Positions 27,301-38,195 of a stretch of DNA of 64,000 bases are shown here, piece after piece. The notes below the pieces were generated by a model that made no database searches, was not told the DNA's origin, and saw nothing but the letters and a program-made list of their open reading frames with translations. The position numbers were made by a program, and so were the translations under genes. The stretch covers positions 7,006,001 to 7,070,000 of the forward strand of contig NC_092362.1 of assembly GCF_030848805.1 (NCBI RefSeq), in the 5' to 3' direction. Position 1 is the stretch's first letter. Every line of letters begins with the position of its first letter. This stretch comes from Temnothorax longispinosus. Taxonomy: Eukaryota > Arthropoda > Insecta > Hymenoptera > Formicidae.

Positions 27301-27593
27301 TGAGAAGTCCAGAAGATGTAAATTAGCCGATACGAGGAATGGAAAGGTATACGATTCTAAAATAAGTGATGAGACCTTTTTTCTCTAAATATTTAACAAA
27401 GACAGGAATATTCATTTCGTTGAAACGACGAGAGGAGACTTGATTTGCCAAAAATGAATGTGTGCGATTCTTCATTTCAGACTCGTCGATGAAGGCTCAT
27501 CCAAACGGTCCGCCCCACGACGGATCAGGATCGTCCACGATCTTACTATCATCCGTGGCCCTCGCTATCGTCTGCGCATCGCTTATCGCTTAA
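467..27593 (+). CDS. dally: Glypican, dally-type (3' part of gene, six coding exons)
   Basis: Glypicans are GPI-anchored heparan sulfate proteoglycans that act as cell-surface co-receptors for BMP, Wnt and Hedgehog morphogens. Coding exons: 467-1043, 1500-1701, 14988-15268, 23765-23909, 26653-26839 and 27481-27593 (stop TAA 27591). All phases match and give 500 residues. Visible features are the family cysteine signature split across exons 1 and 2 (CPKC, then PCNGFC, then RGC), an exon 3 segment ending DHHCWNGERVGE that continues as YTK in exon 4, SGSG glycosaminoglycan sites beside an Asp/Glu-rich stretch in exon 5, and a hydrophobic GPI-signal tail in exon 6. The run from AIMHAMEDGP to EEKVRKVCG, the YNPEF segment and the LRHINQ motif resemble Drosophila Dally and GPC3/5 more than Dlp and GPC1/4/6, as I remember those proteins. 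The 5' exons, including the signal peptide, lie before base 1. Glypican identity is near certain; dally rather than dlp is likely. Confidence 0.88.
1044..1499 (+). other. dally: dally intron between the signature exons
   Basis: A 456-bp GT-AG intron, phase 2. Nothing else recognised in it. Confidence 0.85.
1500..1701 (+). CDS. dally: dally exon completing the glypican signature
   Basis: The acceptor is ttgcag ending at 1499 and the donor is gtgagtgag at 1702. It starts with the GC of the signature (after the split Arg) and continues LTEPASELDLAWSGYVETVERL to the AIMHAMEDGPRLEEK segment. This is the conserved helix-rich glypican core. The exon leaves in phase 0 and joins VRKVCG of the next exon, 13.3 kb away. 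Confidence 0.9.
10010..10313. mobile_element. Degenerate inverted-repeat MITE (TTAA at left end)
   Basis: The left end reads TTAA followed by CACGTTGACTGCCGTATG. The right end reads ATAGCAGTCAACCCGTC, an imperfect inverted copy. The interior is AT-rich with no open frame. TTAA next to such ends suggests a piggyBac-like non-autonomous element, but the right TTAA is not preserved, so the class is uncertain. Confidence 0.45.
10840..10975. repeat. AT-rich low-complexity tract
   Basis: An almost pure A/T stretch of short TATA/ATTA units inside the long dally intron. Confidence 0.7.
11864..12057. mobile_element. MITE, CACTGTTAAAT family (copy 1)
   Basis: A 194-bp element starting CGCTGTTAAAT and ending ATTTAACAGTG, flanked on both sides by TA. 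The interior carries family blocks seen again near 46.5-47.2, 49.9-50.3, 53.2 and 55.1-55.6 kb, such as AACCATTCTTATAGGTCGTC and ATTTAACTAAACCAACGGAG. It has no coding capacity. TA target duplication is typical of Tc1/mariner elements; assignment to that superfamily is inference. Confidence 0.65.
12387..12466. repeat. Two-copy 40-bp tandem repeat
   Basis: Adjacent units share TCGTTACTCTCGACAATTTC and start TGTCAATATA and TGTCAGTATG. The second unit diverges near its end. Confidence 0.7.
14988..15268 (+). CDS. dally: dally exon with variable linker and CWNG region
   Basis: The acceptor follows a long pyrimidine run (tttttttcccag) and the donor is gtgagtacc at 15269. It encodes VRKVCG, then a Ser/Ala-rich linker of low conservation, then an FYGTLAISICEDNPDHHCWNG segment that is strongly conserved in glypicans. 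In the family the variable linker contains a furin-type cleavage site; I see no clear RxxR site in the linker here. Confidence 0.88.
16846..16883. repeat. (CT)n microsatellite
   Basis: About 19 uninterrupted CT units. The antisense reading gives a run of Arg-Glu, which explains the long minus-strand open frames here. Confidence 0.9.
18161..18463. mobile_element. piggyBac-like MITE, 303 bp, flanked by TTAA
   Basis: TTAA occurs at 18157-18160 and 18464-18467. The ends are CCGTTAAAGGCTAC (left) and GTAGCCTTTGAGGG (right), an inverted repeat with two mismatches over 14 bp. TTAA duplication and ends starting CC(C/G) are piggyBac hallmarks. The interior has no transposase frame, so the element is non-autonomous. 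Two palindromes sit just inside the ends (18181-18200 and 18430-18449). Confidence 0.75.
21299..21347. repeat. (GA)n microsatellite
   Basis: About 24 uninterrupted GA units. It creates an Arg-Glu-repeat open frame that is not a gene. Confidence 0.92.
23765..23909 (+). CDS. dally: dally exon ending in LRHINQ
   Basis: The acceptor is tttcag ending at 23764 and the donor is gtgaat at 23910. One base completes Glu from the previous exon, giving GEYTKTVVDSS, then SAQRYNPEF, a Thr/Ser-rich loop and LIDQLRHINQ. The RYNPE and HINQ segments are the best evidence for the GPC3/5-Dally branch. Confidence 0.85.
24735..25148. mobile_element. Hairpin MITE copy with a mariner-like insertion and internal tandem duplication
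   Basis: The outer ends are CATTCATTTCTATCA and ATAGAAATGGACA, matching the element at 39830-39958. Inside, 24751-24845 and 24846-24940 form a 95-bp direct duplication at over 90 percent identity. The segment from about 24919 to 25130 has inverted ends TTGGATCATCCCATAA and TTATGGGATGACCCAA, similar to mariner-type ends, and it interrupts the outer element next to its right end. No transposase frame remains. Confidence 0.65.
24751..24940. repeat. 95-bp tandem duplication
   Basis: Both units contain ATTAACTTTAATCTCGATTT and the palindromic TTCTAAGAA followed by TTAAAAGTTAATCTGCATTG, and both end with ATCATCCCATAAGTA or AGTCATCCCATAAGTA. The copied piece includes the mariner-like terminus. Confidence 0.85.
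26653..26839 (+). CDS. dally: dally exon with glycosaminoglycan-attachment and acidic stretch
   Basis: The acceptor is the cag at 26650-26652 with a weak pyrimidine tract; phase 0 matches the previous exon. It encodes VVQSQLASDFGPDAFLADEALDGSGSG, then an Asp-rich run and EASGSGTG. Two SGSG clusters next to acidic residues are typical heparan sulfate attachment sites. Two in-frame donors six bases apart (26840 and 26846) may both be used. Confidence 0.8.
26840..27480 (+). other. dally: dally last intron
   Basis: A 641-bp phase 1 intron with a tandem donor at its 5' end and a short (GA)n run near 27060. Nothing else recognised. Confidence 0.8.
27481..27593 (+). CDS. dally: dally terminal coding exon with GPI-anchor signal
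   Basis: The acceptor ttcatttcag ends at 27480. The reading frame gives DSSMKAHPNGPPHDGSGSS, then a 17-residue hydrophobic tail (TILLSSVALAIVCASLI), then Ala and a stop. A small-residue omega region followed by a hydrophobic C-terminus is the usual GPI-attachment signal, as expected of a glypican. A longer open frame over the same bases (starting 27458) is a shadow. Confidence 0.87.
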
Positions 27594-29859
27594 TCGGTCG
27601 AATTGCCGCAACGAGAGTACGATTTCGATCGCGATATTTAACGGCCCGGACGTAGGCGAACGTAGATAAGGAGAGTTAAACTAGTTTCTCTGTCGCGATC
27701 GGAGGATTGTTAGCAGATCGGACCTATCCGCTTTTCGCGCGGGATTCTTCCGGCGTGCGTGAATGCCGATGAGCAGCCTCGTAAGGAGGGGTTCACGGGT
27801 AGCTTCCGCCCGCCGGAATCGCGTACAAGCGATGCCGTTGATAATTTATCGGTGGCGTGTTGGGCAGCGAAGCGAACTGTTCCTGCCGCGATCCCGCTGG
27901 AAGGACGCCGCGGTTCTCAGTGATATATCGATGCGCATGGAATGTGTATGTGTGTGTGTCTGTGTGCGTATATGCATGTGTGTGTATGAGAGGGAAAAAG
28001 AGGAACGGTTTGTAAAAGTATATGATGGGGAGAAAGGGAAAGAGAGAGAGAGAGAGAAGAACGGCAAAACGGAAAGAAGCGATGGGCGAACCGAGTCTGA
28101 GACGTCGCGCTTGTAAAACGCGATGATAAATCTCGCGATGTTTTTTCCAGGTGCAGTTTTTTTTTCTTACAGCGACAGGAACGCTAGTTTTCTTTTTCGT
28201 GTAGATATCGATACCGAGGAACTGGAGCGCGTAATGTTCGCCTCGGTAGAACTCGAAATTAACGTTTTGAAAAACAAATGCAGTCTCTTCCCAAGGTTTA
28301 TATTCAGAAAAGAGACTTTTTTCTAAGTTTGTAATTTTGCAAGATGCGTAGCATTTATGCTTTTTGCTTGAAGGGACAAGCGACATGCCTTCTGACCCTA
28401 GAGAATTGAGGAGAGTACTTTATCACTGCGAGTTAGATCTAGCCGAAGAGAGACGCGGGTCAGTATTCTGCATGTGACTTTGTTTTCGTAGTAAATGTTC
28501 GAAATATTGGCGATTTTATTTTTCGCAAACCAAGTGAGAGAGGAATCGGGATTAACGTTGCTCAAATACGAAGCCGCGAGAGGAAATTTATTGAAACCGC
28601 GATATAAATAAATCGTTAGCCAAAAGGGTATCGTAGAGACATATCCCGTTTAGAAATTGCCAAGTACACCCGTTATCTCACTCGACTGACTTTACGCGTG
28701 CTTTCTCGCGAGAGCTAGAGACGAGCCGTGGAAATGTATGGGCCTAAAGAGAGAAAAGTTTCTGTCAAACGGAGCGTACTCGCGCTCGAGTGCCAGTATT
28801 ACATAAGAATGCAGGATGGTCGCGGCAGCCATCGATCGCCGGCTCCAGGGAGGACAAAACTTCCGATCCGAAGGTCGACGAGTCCGCGCTGTCCGACTCC
28901 GTTTATCTTTCGCGAGAGGGGAAAAGTGTGTCGCGCGGTTCTGAGAAATGGCTTCGAGGAGCGTCAACTCCTCTTTGTTATATCGGGTGTACGTGTTGTT
29001 AGTTTTGCGATAAGGCGAGCGATTCGCTGGGGAAGCGCCTAGAAAGAAATTGTAATTGCATAGAGAGAAAGAGACAACCTTCGGAGAGAGAAACTCCGGT
29101 GACAAACCCCGCATTCTCTCATCTATATAGGGCGGCATCCAAGCCTCAAACGTGGCTCGATCCGCCGAATGCAGAATGATCAATTATAATTTAATGCGGA
29201 ATGCTCCGAAGGATATCGCGTACTTTACATTCTTTATACATTAAATTTCTTTTGTTAATTACTGGGATAGAACGCGTGTAGGGAGAACTACGCGATTCGT
29301 TCGAAATCGCCGCAGAGGCACCCGCAATACGTTCGAAATTCTCAACTCGTCGGTTTCTAAATGTTTCTTTTTGTGTCCGTCTTCACCGTTATTGGACTAT
29401 TTGTAAGATAAAATCTTTTTTACTTTTATTTTTTATTTATTTTTTTTTTAGAAACTTGCGTTTTAGCAGAATTACATCTTGAATTGTGAACCGGACTCGA
29501 TCTCGCGCGGTCACGTTGCCGGTGCCGAATGCCAGATGAGAGTAGGTATATGGAAAAACGAAAGTATTTTACCTTCACTTCCTACGACTCGCAGAAGTCG
29601 TACGAATATCGTTAGCTCTCGAGCCAATCGGCCGCGAACAGCGCGCGCCGGCCAAACAACAGCCCACGTTAGTGTGCCTCGTATTTCTCGCGTGTCGGAG
29701 TTTTTTTTAAATCTTTTTTTGTGTGTAAAGTAGGAAAAAGTGTCTTTCGCCGCGCCTCGTCTACGGCAGACGTCGATATATTGCAGATTATTATTGGAAA
29801 CGACGAAGGGAGGCCATAATTACCCGTCGTCGATTATACGCGCATGCCATATGTATAAA

Positions 29860-30000
29860 ATTACATATATGTATAATCATGTATATGTATATACCTATAT
29901 GAGATATATACATTATATAATATAATATAATATATATATATATATATATTATATAGATATATATTTATATGACATGTATATGTATATGTACGTACCTATA
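29860..30000. repeat. AT-rich TATA/ATGTAT low-complexity tract
   Basis: Mixed (TATA)n and (ATGTAT)n units including a pure (TA)n core near 29931-29950. Confidence 0.8.
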
Positions 30001-30223
30001 TGTATACATCATGAAAGTTAACTAAAACGTATACGTATATGATCGAGAGCTGATTTACTTGGGACGACGCTGTTGCTACCCGGTGCGAACGAGATCCTCG
30101 AGTACCAGCATGGGACGCGTTTTCTCTCTGCGTGTGTGCGTACACTTCTGTGATTAATCTTTCACGTTTACCTTCCTAGAAAAAGGGGCCTTCTTAACGC
30201 AACAGTCAAATTTTGGCGAATCG

Positions 30224-30230
<7 letters not shown>

Positions 30231-30255
<25 letters not shown>
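30231..30255. repeat. (AG)n microsatellite
   Basis: About 12 uninterrupted AG units in the dally 3' flank. Confidence 0.9.
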
Positions 30256-32260
30256 AATCGCGAAAATTCGTTGAAGCGTCCTCGAGTAGATCGCAATCGC
30301 CGTGAATTCTAAAATACGTAAGCATATGCCATTTTTGCACCCGCGATCTTGAAATCGTCGATCTTTGATCACCCGACGTCTAGAATAATATGCGTGTTTT
30401 TTTTTATATTAATTATATAACACTGTTTTTTCAATCTTATTGTTAATCTTGCGAGTTCAAGAAAATTAAATTTTTTTTTACGTCAATCGACTTTTCGAGC
30501 TCGTAATGAAAACTTAATCAGGTAGAGATTTTTGTAGATGTTACAAACATAGCGATAATCTTCTAGAGATATCGATTATGACTTGTTGATTGTTACGTGT
30601 CGTAACAGTGGCGAGCAATATTAAATTTATCGAAAGGTTGCGGCATAGTGCATTTATATCGTCCTACATACGAAGTGTCCTAAAAAAAAGGCGTCTATTA
30701 ATATTCAAAGCCGATATAATAGAGCTCGATCAATACTTAAACGCGCGGTGACGATTTTTTTTTTCGTCGTTGAAATGCGTCATGCGTATTTTCGCAATCT
30801 CGTCAATGCGTTGGCTAATTGTAAAAGTAAGCAACGTGCCAAATCGATTTACCCTCCCCTCCCGGTTGACGAATAATTTTAACGCACGAATTAAACGGTT
30901 ATTGTGACTTTCAATCACCGCGCATCGCACAATCACAATAGAGACGCTGAATTTATCTTTACACGTACTTGGAATTTTTAATTTGAGAGCCACATCTCGC
31001 CGTGCCGCCGTTTCCACCTTTGTCATGGATTTTTACAATTTTTTTTTTTTTTACACATTTTTCACGGGACTAATTCGGCGATAATTTTACGTCGAGAGCG
31101 TCGTATATGTGAGCCATGGGGCTCGAGAAGGGATTCTTAACGATATACTTGAAAATTAATCCCTCACAATTTTTCCGAGTGATAAGTATCACAGTGTCGT
31201 ATTTATCTCGCGTCTCCCTGCCATCCCGATCGACCTCGCGTTACTGTAAGAGAGCAAACAATTAATTGGCAGCACAACGTGAGGGACGGAGCCATCGTTT
31301 TTTTCCGAATGGTGGCCGCACGACTCGCGACGCTCCGGCGACGCCGTATTCGTTTTGTACATTTTGATTTCCGGATCTTTGTGGAGGGGTGCCGAGTGCC
31401 TTTCTGAATATCCCTGGCCGTAGCGTCGCGTCGTCGTTCCTCGGAAACGAGAGGAAAAGCAGCCGGGACGGCCACCCCCGAATAAGGGTGCGAAACCGAG
31501 CACTTTCTCGCTACACGTATATTTCTAGCACGCGATGCGCATGTGTGTGTATGTGTGTGTGATGAAAAAGACGAGAGATAAAGCATGGCCTTCTTCTCCT
31601 TTTTGTAATTTTAATCCGCCGTATACTCGCCTCTAACGTGTTATTAACGCGAGCTCACCGAAGATATCTAGCAGTTTTGTAAACATTTACTTCACGCTGT
31701 TAGGATAACACGCCGAGCGCGAAGCTGCGGGCGAAACTGCGGGCGAAGGAGCGGGGGCGGGGGTGTTTGAAATTAAGAATAAAATGCGCTTAAGTAATTT
31801 TAGGACGGCGAAAGCTTCGAGATAGCGCTTTTTCTATTTCGGTCTCATTTCGCAAGTTTATTAATCCATCGCGCGAAATTTTAATCCCTCGCTTTTCTCG
31901 GGACTCCGCGAAGCGTTACGTCGAAGGTTTCGCGTGGATCTTGGCATCTGTATTATCCTTCCGGTGAACTCGATCAGATATTGTTCTCTCCGAACACTAA
32001 AAATAAGGAAACTGCGCAGCGTAATTCGAAAGGGATATCAGTTCATCCGAGGGAAGATACGAGCGGCCGGTCGTCGTCGAACGCTGATTATCGAAAATGC
32101 GAATCCGCTTTAAAAATCCAACGTCCAATTGGGTCACTTAGGATCCATTGAATCGGACGGACAACGGTCCGCGCGACAGGTCCGATTCACTCTGGCAATC
32201 GGACGCGCCATTGTCCGCCAAGGTCCTTCCTTTCAGCGCGCTAATAAGATCGAGATCCTC

Positions 32261-32280
32261 GGGCCGGGGCCGGGGCCGGG
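32261..32280 (+). repeat. GGGGCC-type repeat, potential G-quadruplex
   Basis: Four runs of three or four G separated by CC (GGGCC GGGGCC GGGGCC GGG). This satisfies the canonical four-run quadruplex pattern on the plus strand. Confidence 0.8.
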
Positions 32281-32435
32281 CGCGGACGAGGCCGAGGAGC
32301 CTAATTCAGCGTGGGCCAGCCGCGCAATTGTTCGAGCTTACCGTCGTAATTCTTCAATTTCGTAGCGGTCTTTGTCGGGTGAATTTAGGCGGCGCGTTCG
32401 AGTATCGTGCGCGCGAACTCCACCACGTCCTTGTC

Positions 32436-32463
32436 CGTCGTCGTCGTCGTCGTCGTCGTCGTC
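32436..32463. repeat. (GTC)n microsatellite
   Basis: About nine GTC units. The minus-strand Asp run in an overlapping frame comes from this repeat. Confidence 0.9.
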
Positions 32464-33275
32464 ATCAATGCCGAGTGTCTTCGATCTTGCCTGATATCGG
32501 TTTCGCGTGATCTGTGTCGCGGTGATTAACACTCGATTATTTTCAAGAGAAACAAGACGTCACGATGTACAATCAATTTAGAAGAAACGCCAGAATCGGC
32601 GCGCAGTTCATTAAGTTGGAAATATGTGTACTAAATACACACAGAATTATTATTAGGTTACCAAGATCTCAGACCCTAAATGGCGTATCTTCTAAATCAA
32701 TTATTTTTATATGATCGTTAGCATTATTGCTGATTATTTCGTAACGATAACAATCACGCGCGATTGTCGACGATTATGGACGATAAATTTTAATTAACAC
32801 ATCGCTGACGCTTAGAAAAATTGTTCGAGTCATTAGCGCAGATAATTGAAATTTATAAGACTGAAGAACGCGTGGCAATATCGTTGTGGGGAACGACTTT
32901 AATTTAATAATCCAATAATGGATGGCCCGCTCCTTCGCCGCGGAAATTCACGAAATTGTCGCAGGGGAGAAATAGAGAGAAAGGAGGAGGGAAAAAATAA
33001 GCGGATGTGTGCTAAGAAAATACGAGGGAGAATGAGAGAGAAAGAGTAAAGCAACGGGAAAAGGGGTGCGTTGATCGATCTGTAAATATATAACGAATGC
33101 CTGCTGTATTTATATAGTTATATACGTTAAATATATCGATCTAAATGAAAGTAGCAGCTAATAAAAGCAACTGAAGTAATCATGGGCGAATTAACCCGTT
33201 AGTCGTAATGTTACAGCGAGACTAATTATTGTAATAAGGGAAGCACGTCGCGCGCGGGCGAGGATGCGAACGCTC

Positions 33276-33291
33276 GGGGGGGGGGGGGGGG
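33276..33291. repeat. Homopolymer of 16 G
   Basis: An uninterrupted G run. Its exact length may be affected by sequencing error. Confidence 0.85.
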
Positions 33292-34394
33292 AGTGATCGA
33301 CGAAGGAGGGTGGGAAATTTTTAGCGTCGAACGCGTATCGCATTCCTCGTTTGTTATTGCCATTTGCCTCGTAGCGAAGCGATCTGTCTTCTTACCGCGG
33401 TTCTCTTCATTTTATCCCGAATTTCACGCGGAAAACGTAGCGATGGGCGGAAACGCGAACGATTCCGCCGTCGCTCGATCGAATCGCTTTGTAATTATAC
33501 GTAACTACGTAAATAGAAAAGCGAAAGGGACAATGCGCGCATGGAAGAGAGAGAGAGAATGAGAGACGTTTCGACTATACCGTATAACGATTCAGTAGCC
33601 TAGCATGATGCGTATTTTATCGTACACACTAACAGAAACCCGTGGTCTCCTACGGAATTACTTTCACGTTTAGCTATTTAATGCGTTTTTATTGCAATAT
33701 TTATTGTTGCGCCTGCGTTTACTATGTGATATAGGGCTACTTATATTATTGTCTCGTTATTGTTCGCGGTCTCGTTTAATTATAAGCGCGAACTAATCAA
33801 CGGGGGTCTCCGCGACGGCGAGAAGCGATGAGGAGAGCTGAAAATTGCGATGCTCGACGACTAATTCGCGTTGCCAGAGCGCGATCGAACATTTGTAATT
33901 TGTTTAATTGATTACGGTCGGTCGCCGCCTCGGCTATAAACCGGCTTGACAATGCTAATTATGCATCCTGTCGTGATTGCAATTAACTGACTTTTCAACA
34001 GCGATTCCATCAATCTAATGCAACTTTATCGATCTGGATTTTAAATTCTACGCGATAAATTCAGTATTTCTAATTGCCTCTTTGTCATTTAAAATATGAT
34101 TTATCGGGAAAAATCAAGAAGATGGAATTCAAGCTGAATAATTTGATTCCAAAGAAGCCAGTCCCGACCTCGTTATAGATGAGCGAAGTGTATCCCAAAT
34201 AAGTTCCGATCAGCTCTCGATTAAAGCACTTATCGAAATTGAACGAGAAAGCGTTAGCGAGGCGAGCGTAAGTAAAAGGGATGCTGTAGCGGAGGAGAAA
34301 TAAATGCGATCGAGATGAACAATTCTATATATGATGTATATACGTGTATGTGCGTGCGCGTGCATTCGTGTGCGCATTCTAAAATACATACACC

Positions 34395-34426
34395 TACACA
34401 CACACACGCGCGCGCGCGCGCGCGCC
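34395..34426. repeat. (CA)n-(CG)n alternating tract
   Basis: Alternating purine-pyrimidine: ACACACACACAC passing directly into a CGCGCG run, with a second CG run shortly downstream (34441-34455). Confidence 0.9.
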
Positions 34427-34976
34427 AGCGTGCGACAGTGGCACGCGCGCGCGCGTATTACTATATAAGTGTTATACGAGAGATTAAGCAAATTATTATT
34501 ATTAATTATTATCGCGGTTGATTACGTCGCAACGGCGCGCCCGCCGATCGTTGACGATCTGTAAAAACTGTTTACGAATGAATGGCGAATAAAATATTAT
34601 ACGACAACGAGTCTACCTGTTATTGCGCTGACGACAAGTGGAAAAAAGTAGCTGTAAAAAAAATAAAAAACGATAAAATTACTATCGTTGGATAAGATAA
34701 TCGTCATTTCACAGCCATTAAGAGAGACGGTGAGTATTCATTTTGTATTTATGATTAAATCATGAAAGTATAATTAGAGATCCTTGGAAACCAATCGTTT
34801 AATCCCAATTATACAGATTTGCCATTTGTTAAGTAACGAAGAATTATATTAATCTGTTAAAGTTATTTTTTAATATCTAAGAGTTTTGTCACGGATTCTG
34901 CTTCATTACCGATACCAATAAATGAAATCAATAGAATGTTCAATAAATGCTCGCGTCCCACTTTACATCGTAATGT

Positions 34977-34982
34977 TTTATT
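34977..34982 (-). terminator. IPMK: Candidate poly(A) signal of IPMK
   Basis: TTTATT on the plus strand reads AATAAA on the minus strand, about 860 nt after the IPMK stop codon. No nearer minus-strand AATAAA was noticed, but variant hexamers cannot be excluded. Confidence 0.35.
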
Positions 34983-35838
34983 GCTGCTGTTATACAATTA
35001 CAATAATCTGCACTTTTTTTTATCAGGTAATGCGTGTAACATAAATATATGTAATGGCAGAATTAATAATGATACCATTAAAGAACTTTTCGCCATTGCA
35101 GAACGGTGTGTGTATGTTTACAAAGTGCGACTTATTGTCGTATGGTTGTTGGACATTTAGAATAAAATGTTCTCTGTCTTCTTTTCCTGTTTGTACCCGA
35201 CTGTAAATTTGTGAAGCCTTCACACGGCAAACGCGAAGGGTCGAAATTCCTAGAAATACATCATTCCTCTATACATCGCATTACAATTTTTTTTGGCAAA
35301 GTATAAAAGTCTTAATTATTTTATCCTAGAGAAGACATCCTTTTGGAATCCGTTTCAGAATTGATTGTGTGCCCGTGTCGGGCTGCTTCTCTCATTGTAT
35401 CTTAATTTTAAGTCTCGCGGAAGAGTCTTGGTTCACGGTACTTCACTCTTTGTTGAGTAATTACTATTGAAATCAGACCTTCGAGAGAAATACGTTGCTT
35501 CAAGTTTCATCAAATTGCAGTTTTCCGGCCTTTATATTCGAAATGCTCTCAGATTTCTTTAAATTTTAGTATTTTCTTTTCTCCAATGAGCTGCCGCAAT
35601 AGCTCTCAAATGAACAATGTCCTCTCTTAGTTTGACGATTGTTGTCAAAGATTTTGTCGCTACCGATTTATCGTGTCCTCTCGATATGTCATCCCGATAT
35701 CTAGATCCGATAACATGGATGACAGACACTTCGCCATATCAATATATCCTTGTCTGAATCTTATCTTCTATAATCTTCTCCGTTCACTTCCGGGAACATC
35801 GTCACAAGTAATACGTTCTTTGATTAGGAGAAACAACT

Positions 35839-38134
35839 TTAATGCATGCAATCGCTCTTCTTGATCAGACTTAAGAGGCGGATTAGCATCTGGATGCCAT
35901 CCCGGTAATTTCGATCCAACTCGTTATTCTCTCCCGGAAAAACGTGCGTGAAGTCGATCATCCTCACTCTGACCCACTTGCACTTGTCCAATGGAACATA
36001 ATCATCCTTCGTAACATCGTTCGTGCACGAAAATGAAAAATGGCTCGGGCTGGATCGACATAACCGGTCCACATTGGCATTCAAGTTGCAAGATTTGCTC
36101 TCATTAGGTATCTGCTCGCACGGCATTGACACAGGCTCGCTCATACTTCTCTTCATCCTTGATTTGAACATTAAATCGTTCGTTCCAGATGAATACTGGT
36201 TAGGTACTTTACAGGGGACTGATCCACATATCATTTCTTTGACTTTCGGCACTGAATGGGGGACAGAACTATCATCTTTCAATGGACAATGCTGCCGTAA
36301 GTGTTGGGCGTCGTAGGCGACCAGAAGTGAGCTGGAGTAGAAACGATATTTCCGCTGCATGTTGAAGAGCCGCTCGATTTTGTACAGATACGTCAAGATT
36401 TCGGAGACCAATTGCCGACAGACTGGTTTTCCAGGTATCAAGTTCAAGAAGTCATCCAGCGCTGCGTGAAGACAAGAAGAATATTAACACGATTTCGAAA
36501 AATGGAAAGTTTAACAGTCTTATCACTAGATTAGATTAAAACACATCTTAAAGATTCTCTTTTCTTTTTGGTCATGTACCCGAGCTAACGATTATTGTTA
36601 AGATCCTAGAATGCCGATGTAAAATTATCGTTTAACGATAATATGATTTACTCTGAATTACATAAATAATATTTTAAAAAGAAATAAAATGGATTGCGAT
36701 ACTAATTATACTTTTTTATTCCTAAGAAGATATACTTTTTCTGACATAACGGAATAGCTTTTATCAATGTTTTAGAATTAAAACTTTGTTCCTCATTCAT
36801 TAGTATCAAAATTGGAAGGTATAATAATCTCGATTTGTGATCAATAAGTTAAAAGACTTAACTTTAACCTTAATCGAAAGCAGGCTATCCCGGTTATTTA
36901 AGAATATTCACCACCCCTACGTCCTGAAATAGACTTTTAATACTTGGATTCAATTGCATTGAACAGTTATTCGTTTTTTTTCTTTTCTTATCAATTTCGT
37001 ATGTCTTCTAAAACTCTAAAGCAGATACCTTCCACGACGCCCGCGACACCGAGTTGCTTGCCATAATCTCTGTCATATTTCCTTAATTGTCCGGTTAAGA
37101 CAGAATATACTTGATAACCTGTTATACAAAAACCATAAGTACGCTTCGATTCGGCATACTTGAGTTCTTCCGTTCTCCTCTTCTCTGGCGTGGCTAAAGG
37201 GTCCCACGTGCGAGAACCAATCTTGATATCTATCACACATGGCTCGGCCATACCCTTTGTGATATTCCTAAGCATGAGGAATTTCGTACCTGTTATCGGA
37301 CAAAACGGTTTAGTAAAGAAAAGATATCTAGATAGAGAATATACTTAATCATCCAAATATTATATTCACATCTCACGCTCGATTAATTAATTCTTATATT
37401 ACAATTACAGATAATATGTAAGTATATATATAAGTTACATACATATATATCATCTATACATATATATATACACATATATTATATATACGCGCACACGTGA
37501 TATACGAAAGTTTTGAAAGATTTAGGTCCTATTTCACAGTTTATTCACAAGGTCATCGTATCACATTTGCGGGCTGTGTCAAGAAAATCCTTACGGTTAT
37601 TAAAGACACGCAGTTCCGTGGTGCCGTAATAACGCGGAACGAATTTTTTTAGCTCCGTTGCGACGGGATCATGAGAATTCTTCAAGTTTTCGTAGAATGC
37701 AATTTCTCTCTCGCCAAGGATCACTTTAGTCGCCGGTTTCAGTATACGGCCAGTCCGTGTGCATACCAGCATACCTGCAATCACGAACAATCCTTTATGA
37801 AGTTGTTCAATAAACACACATGTTTATGTACGCAATCATAATTGTATTCTATCGTTATAAAATATTAATAGCTTTGTATGTTTTTATTTTAGAAATCAAA
37901 CATTCTGCATTAAGCAGGAAAAGCACCGCTTCGTTTTAGCTTCAGATCAGCACATTGAAAATAATATGTAGAAAGTAGATTGACCTTGACTATTAAGATG
38001 TATTTTAAGCATGTATAGATACATGTGCAGAAAAGAAATTGGAGTAGAATAAAAAATGTTAATTTAATATTAAGCTAGATGCAAATAAATCAAGCCAATT
38101 TCAAAAATATCTCAAAATTTTCGAATTTTTGCTA

Positions 38135-38195
<61 letters not shown>

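Larger units (their letters stand above)
27594..35838. other. dally and IPMK 3' flanks / convergent intergenic region
   Basis: No coding exon recognised over 8.2 kb. The 5' part must include the dally 3' UTR. Plus-strand AATAAA hexamers at 34588, 34917 and 34942, and a minus-strand AATAAA at 34977-34982, are candidate convergent ends, although a 7-kb dally 3' UTR is unproven. The region holds AT-rich DNA near 29860-30000, (GA)n at 30231, a G-quadruplex-like block at 32261, (GTC)n at 32436, a 16-G run at 33276 and a CA/CG alternating tract at 34395. The 35.0-35.8 kb part is probably IPMK 3' UTR. Confidence 0.55.

Noticed and set aside
28692..29183. 163-aa minus-strand frame and opposing plus frames
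   Set aside because: No homology recognised and no start or splice context; lies in the dally 3' flank.
38139..38191. (AT)n tract considered as an origin or matrix-attachment site
   Set aside because: A simple dinucleotide microsatellite gives no specific evidence for either.
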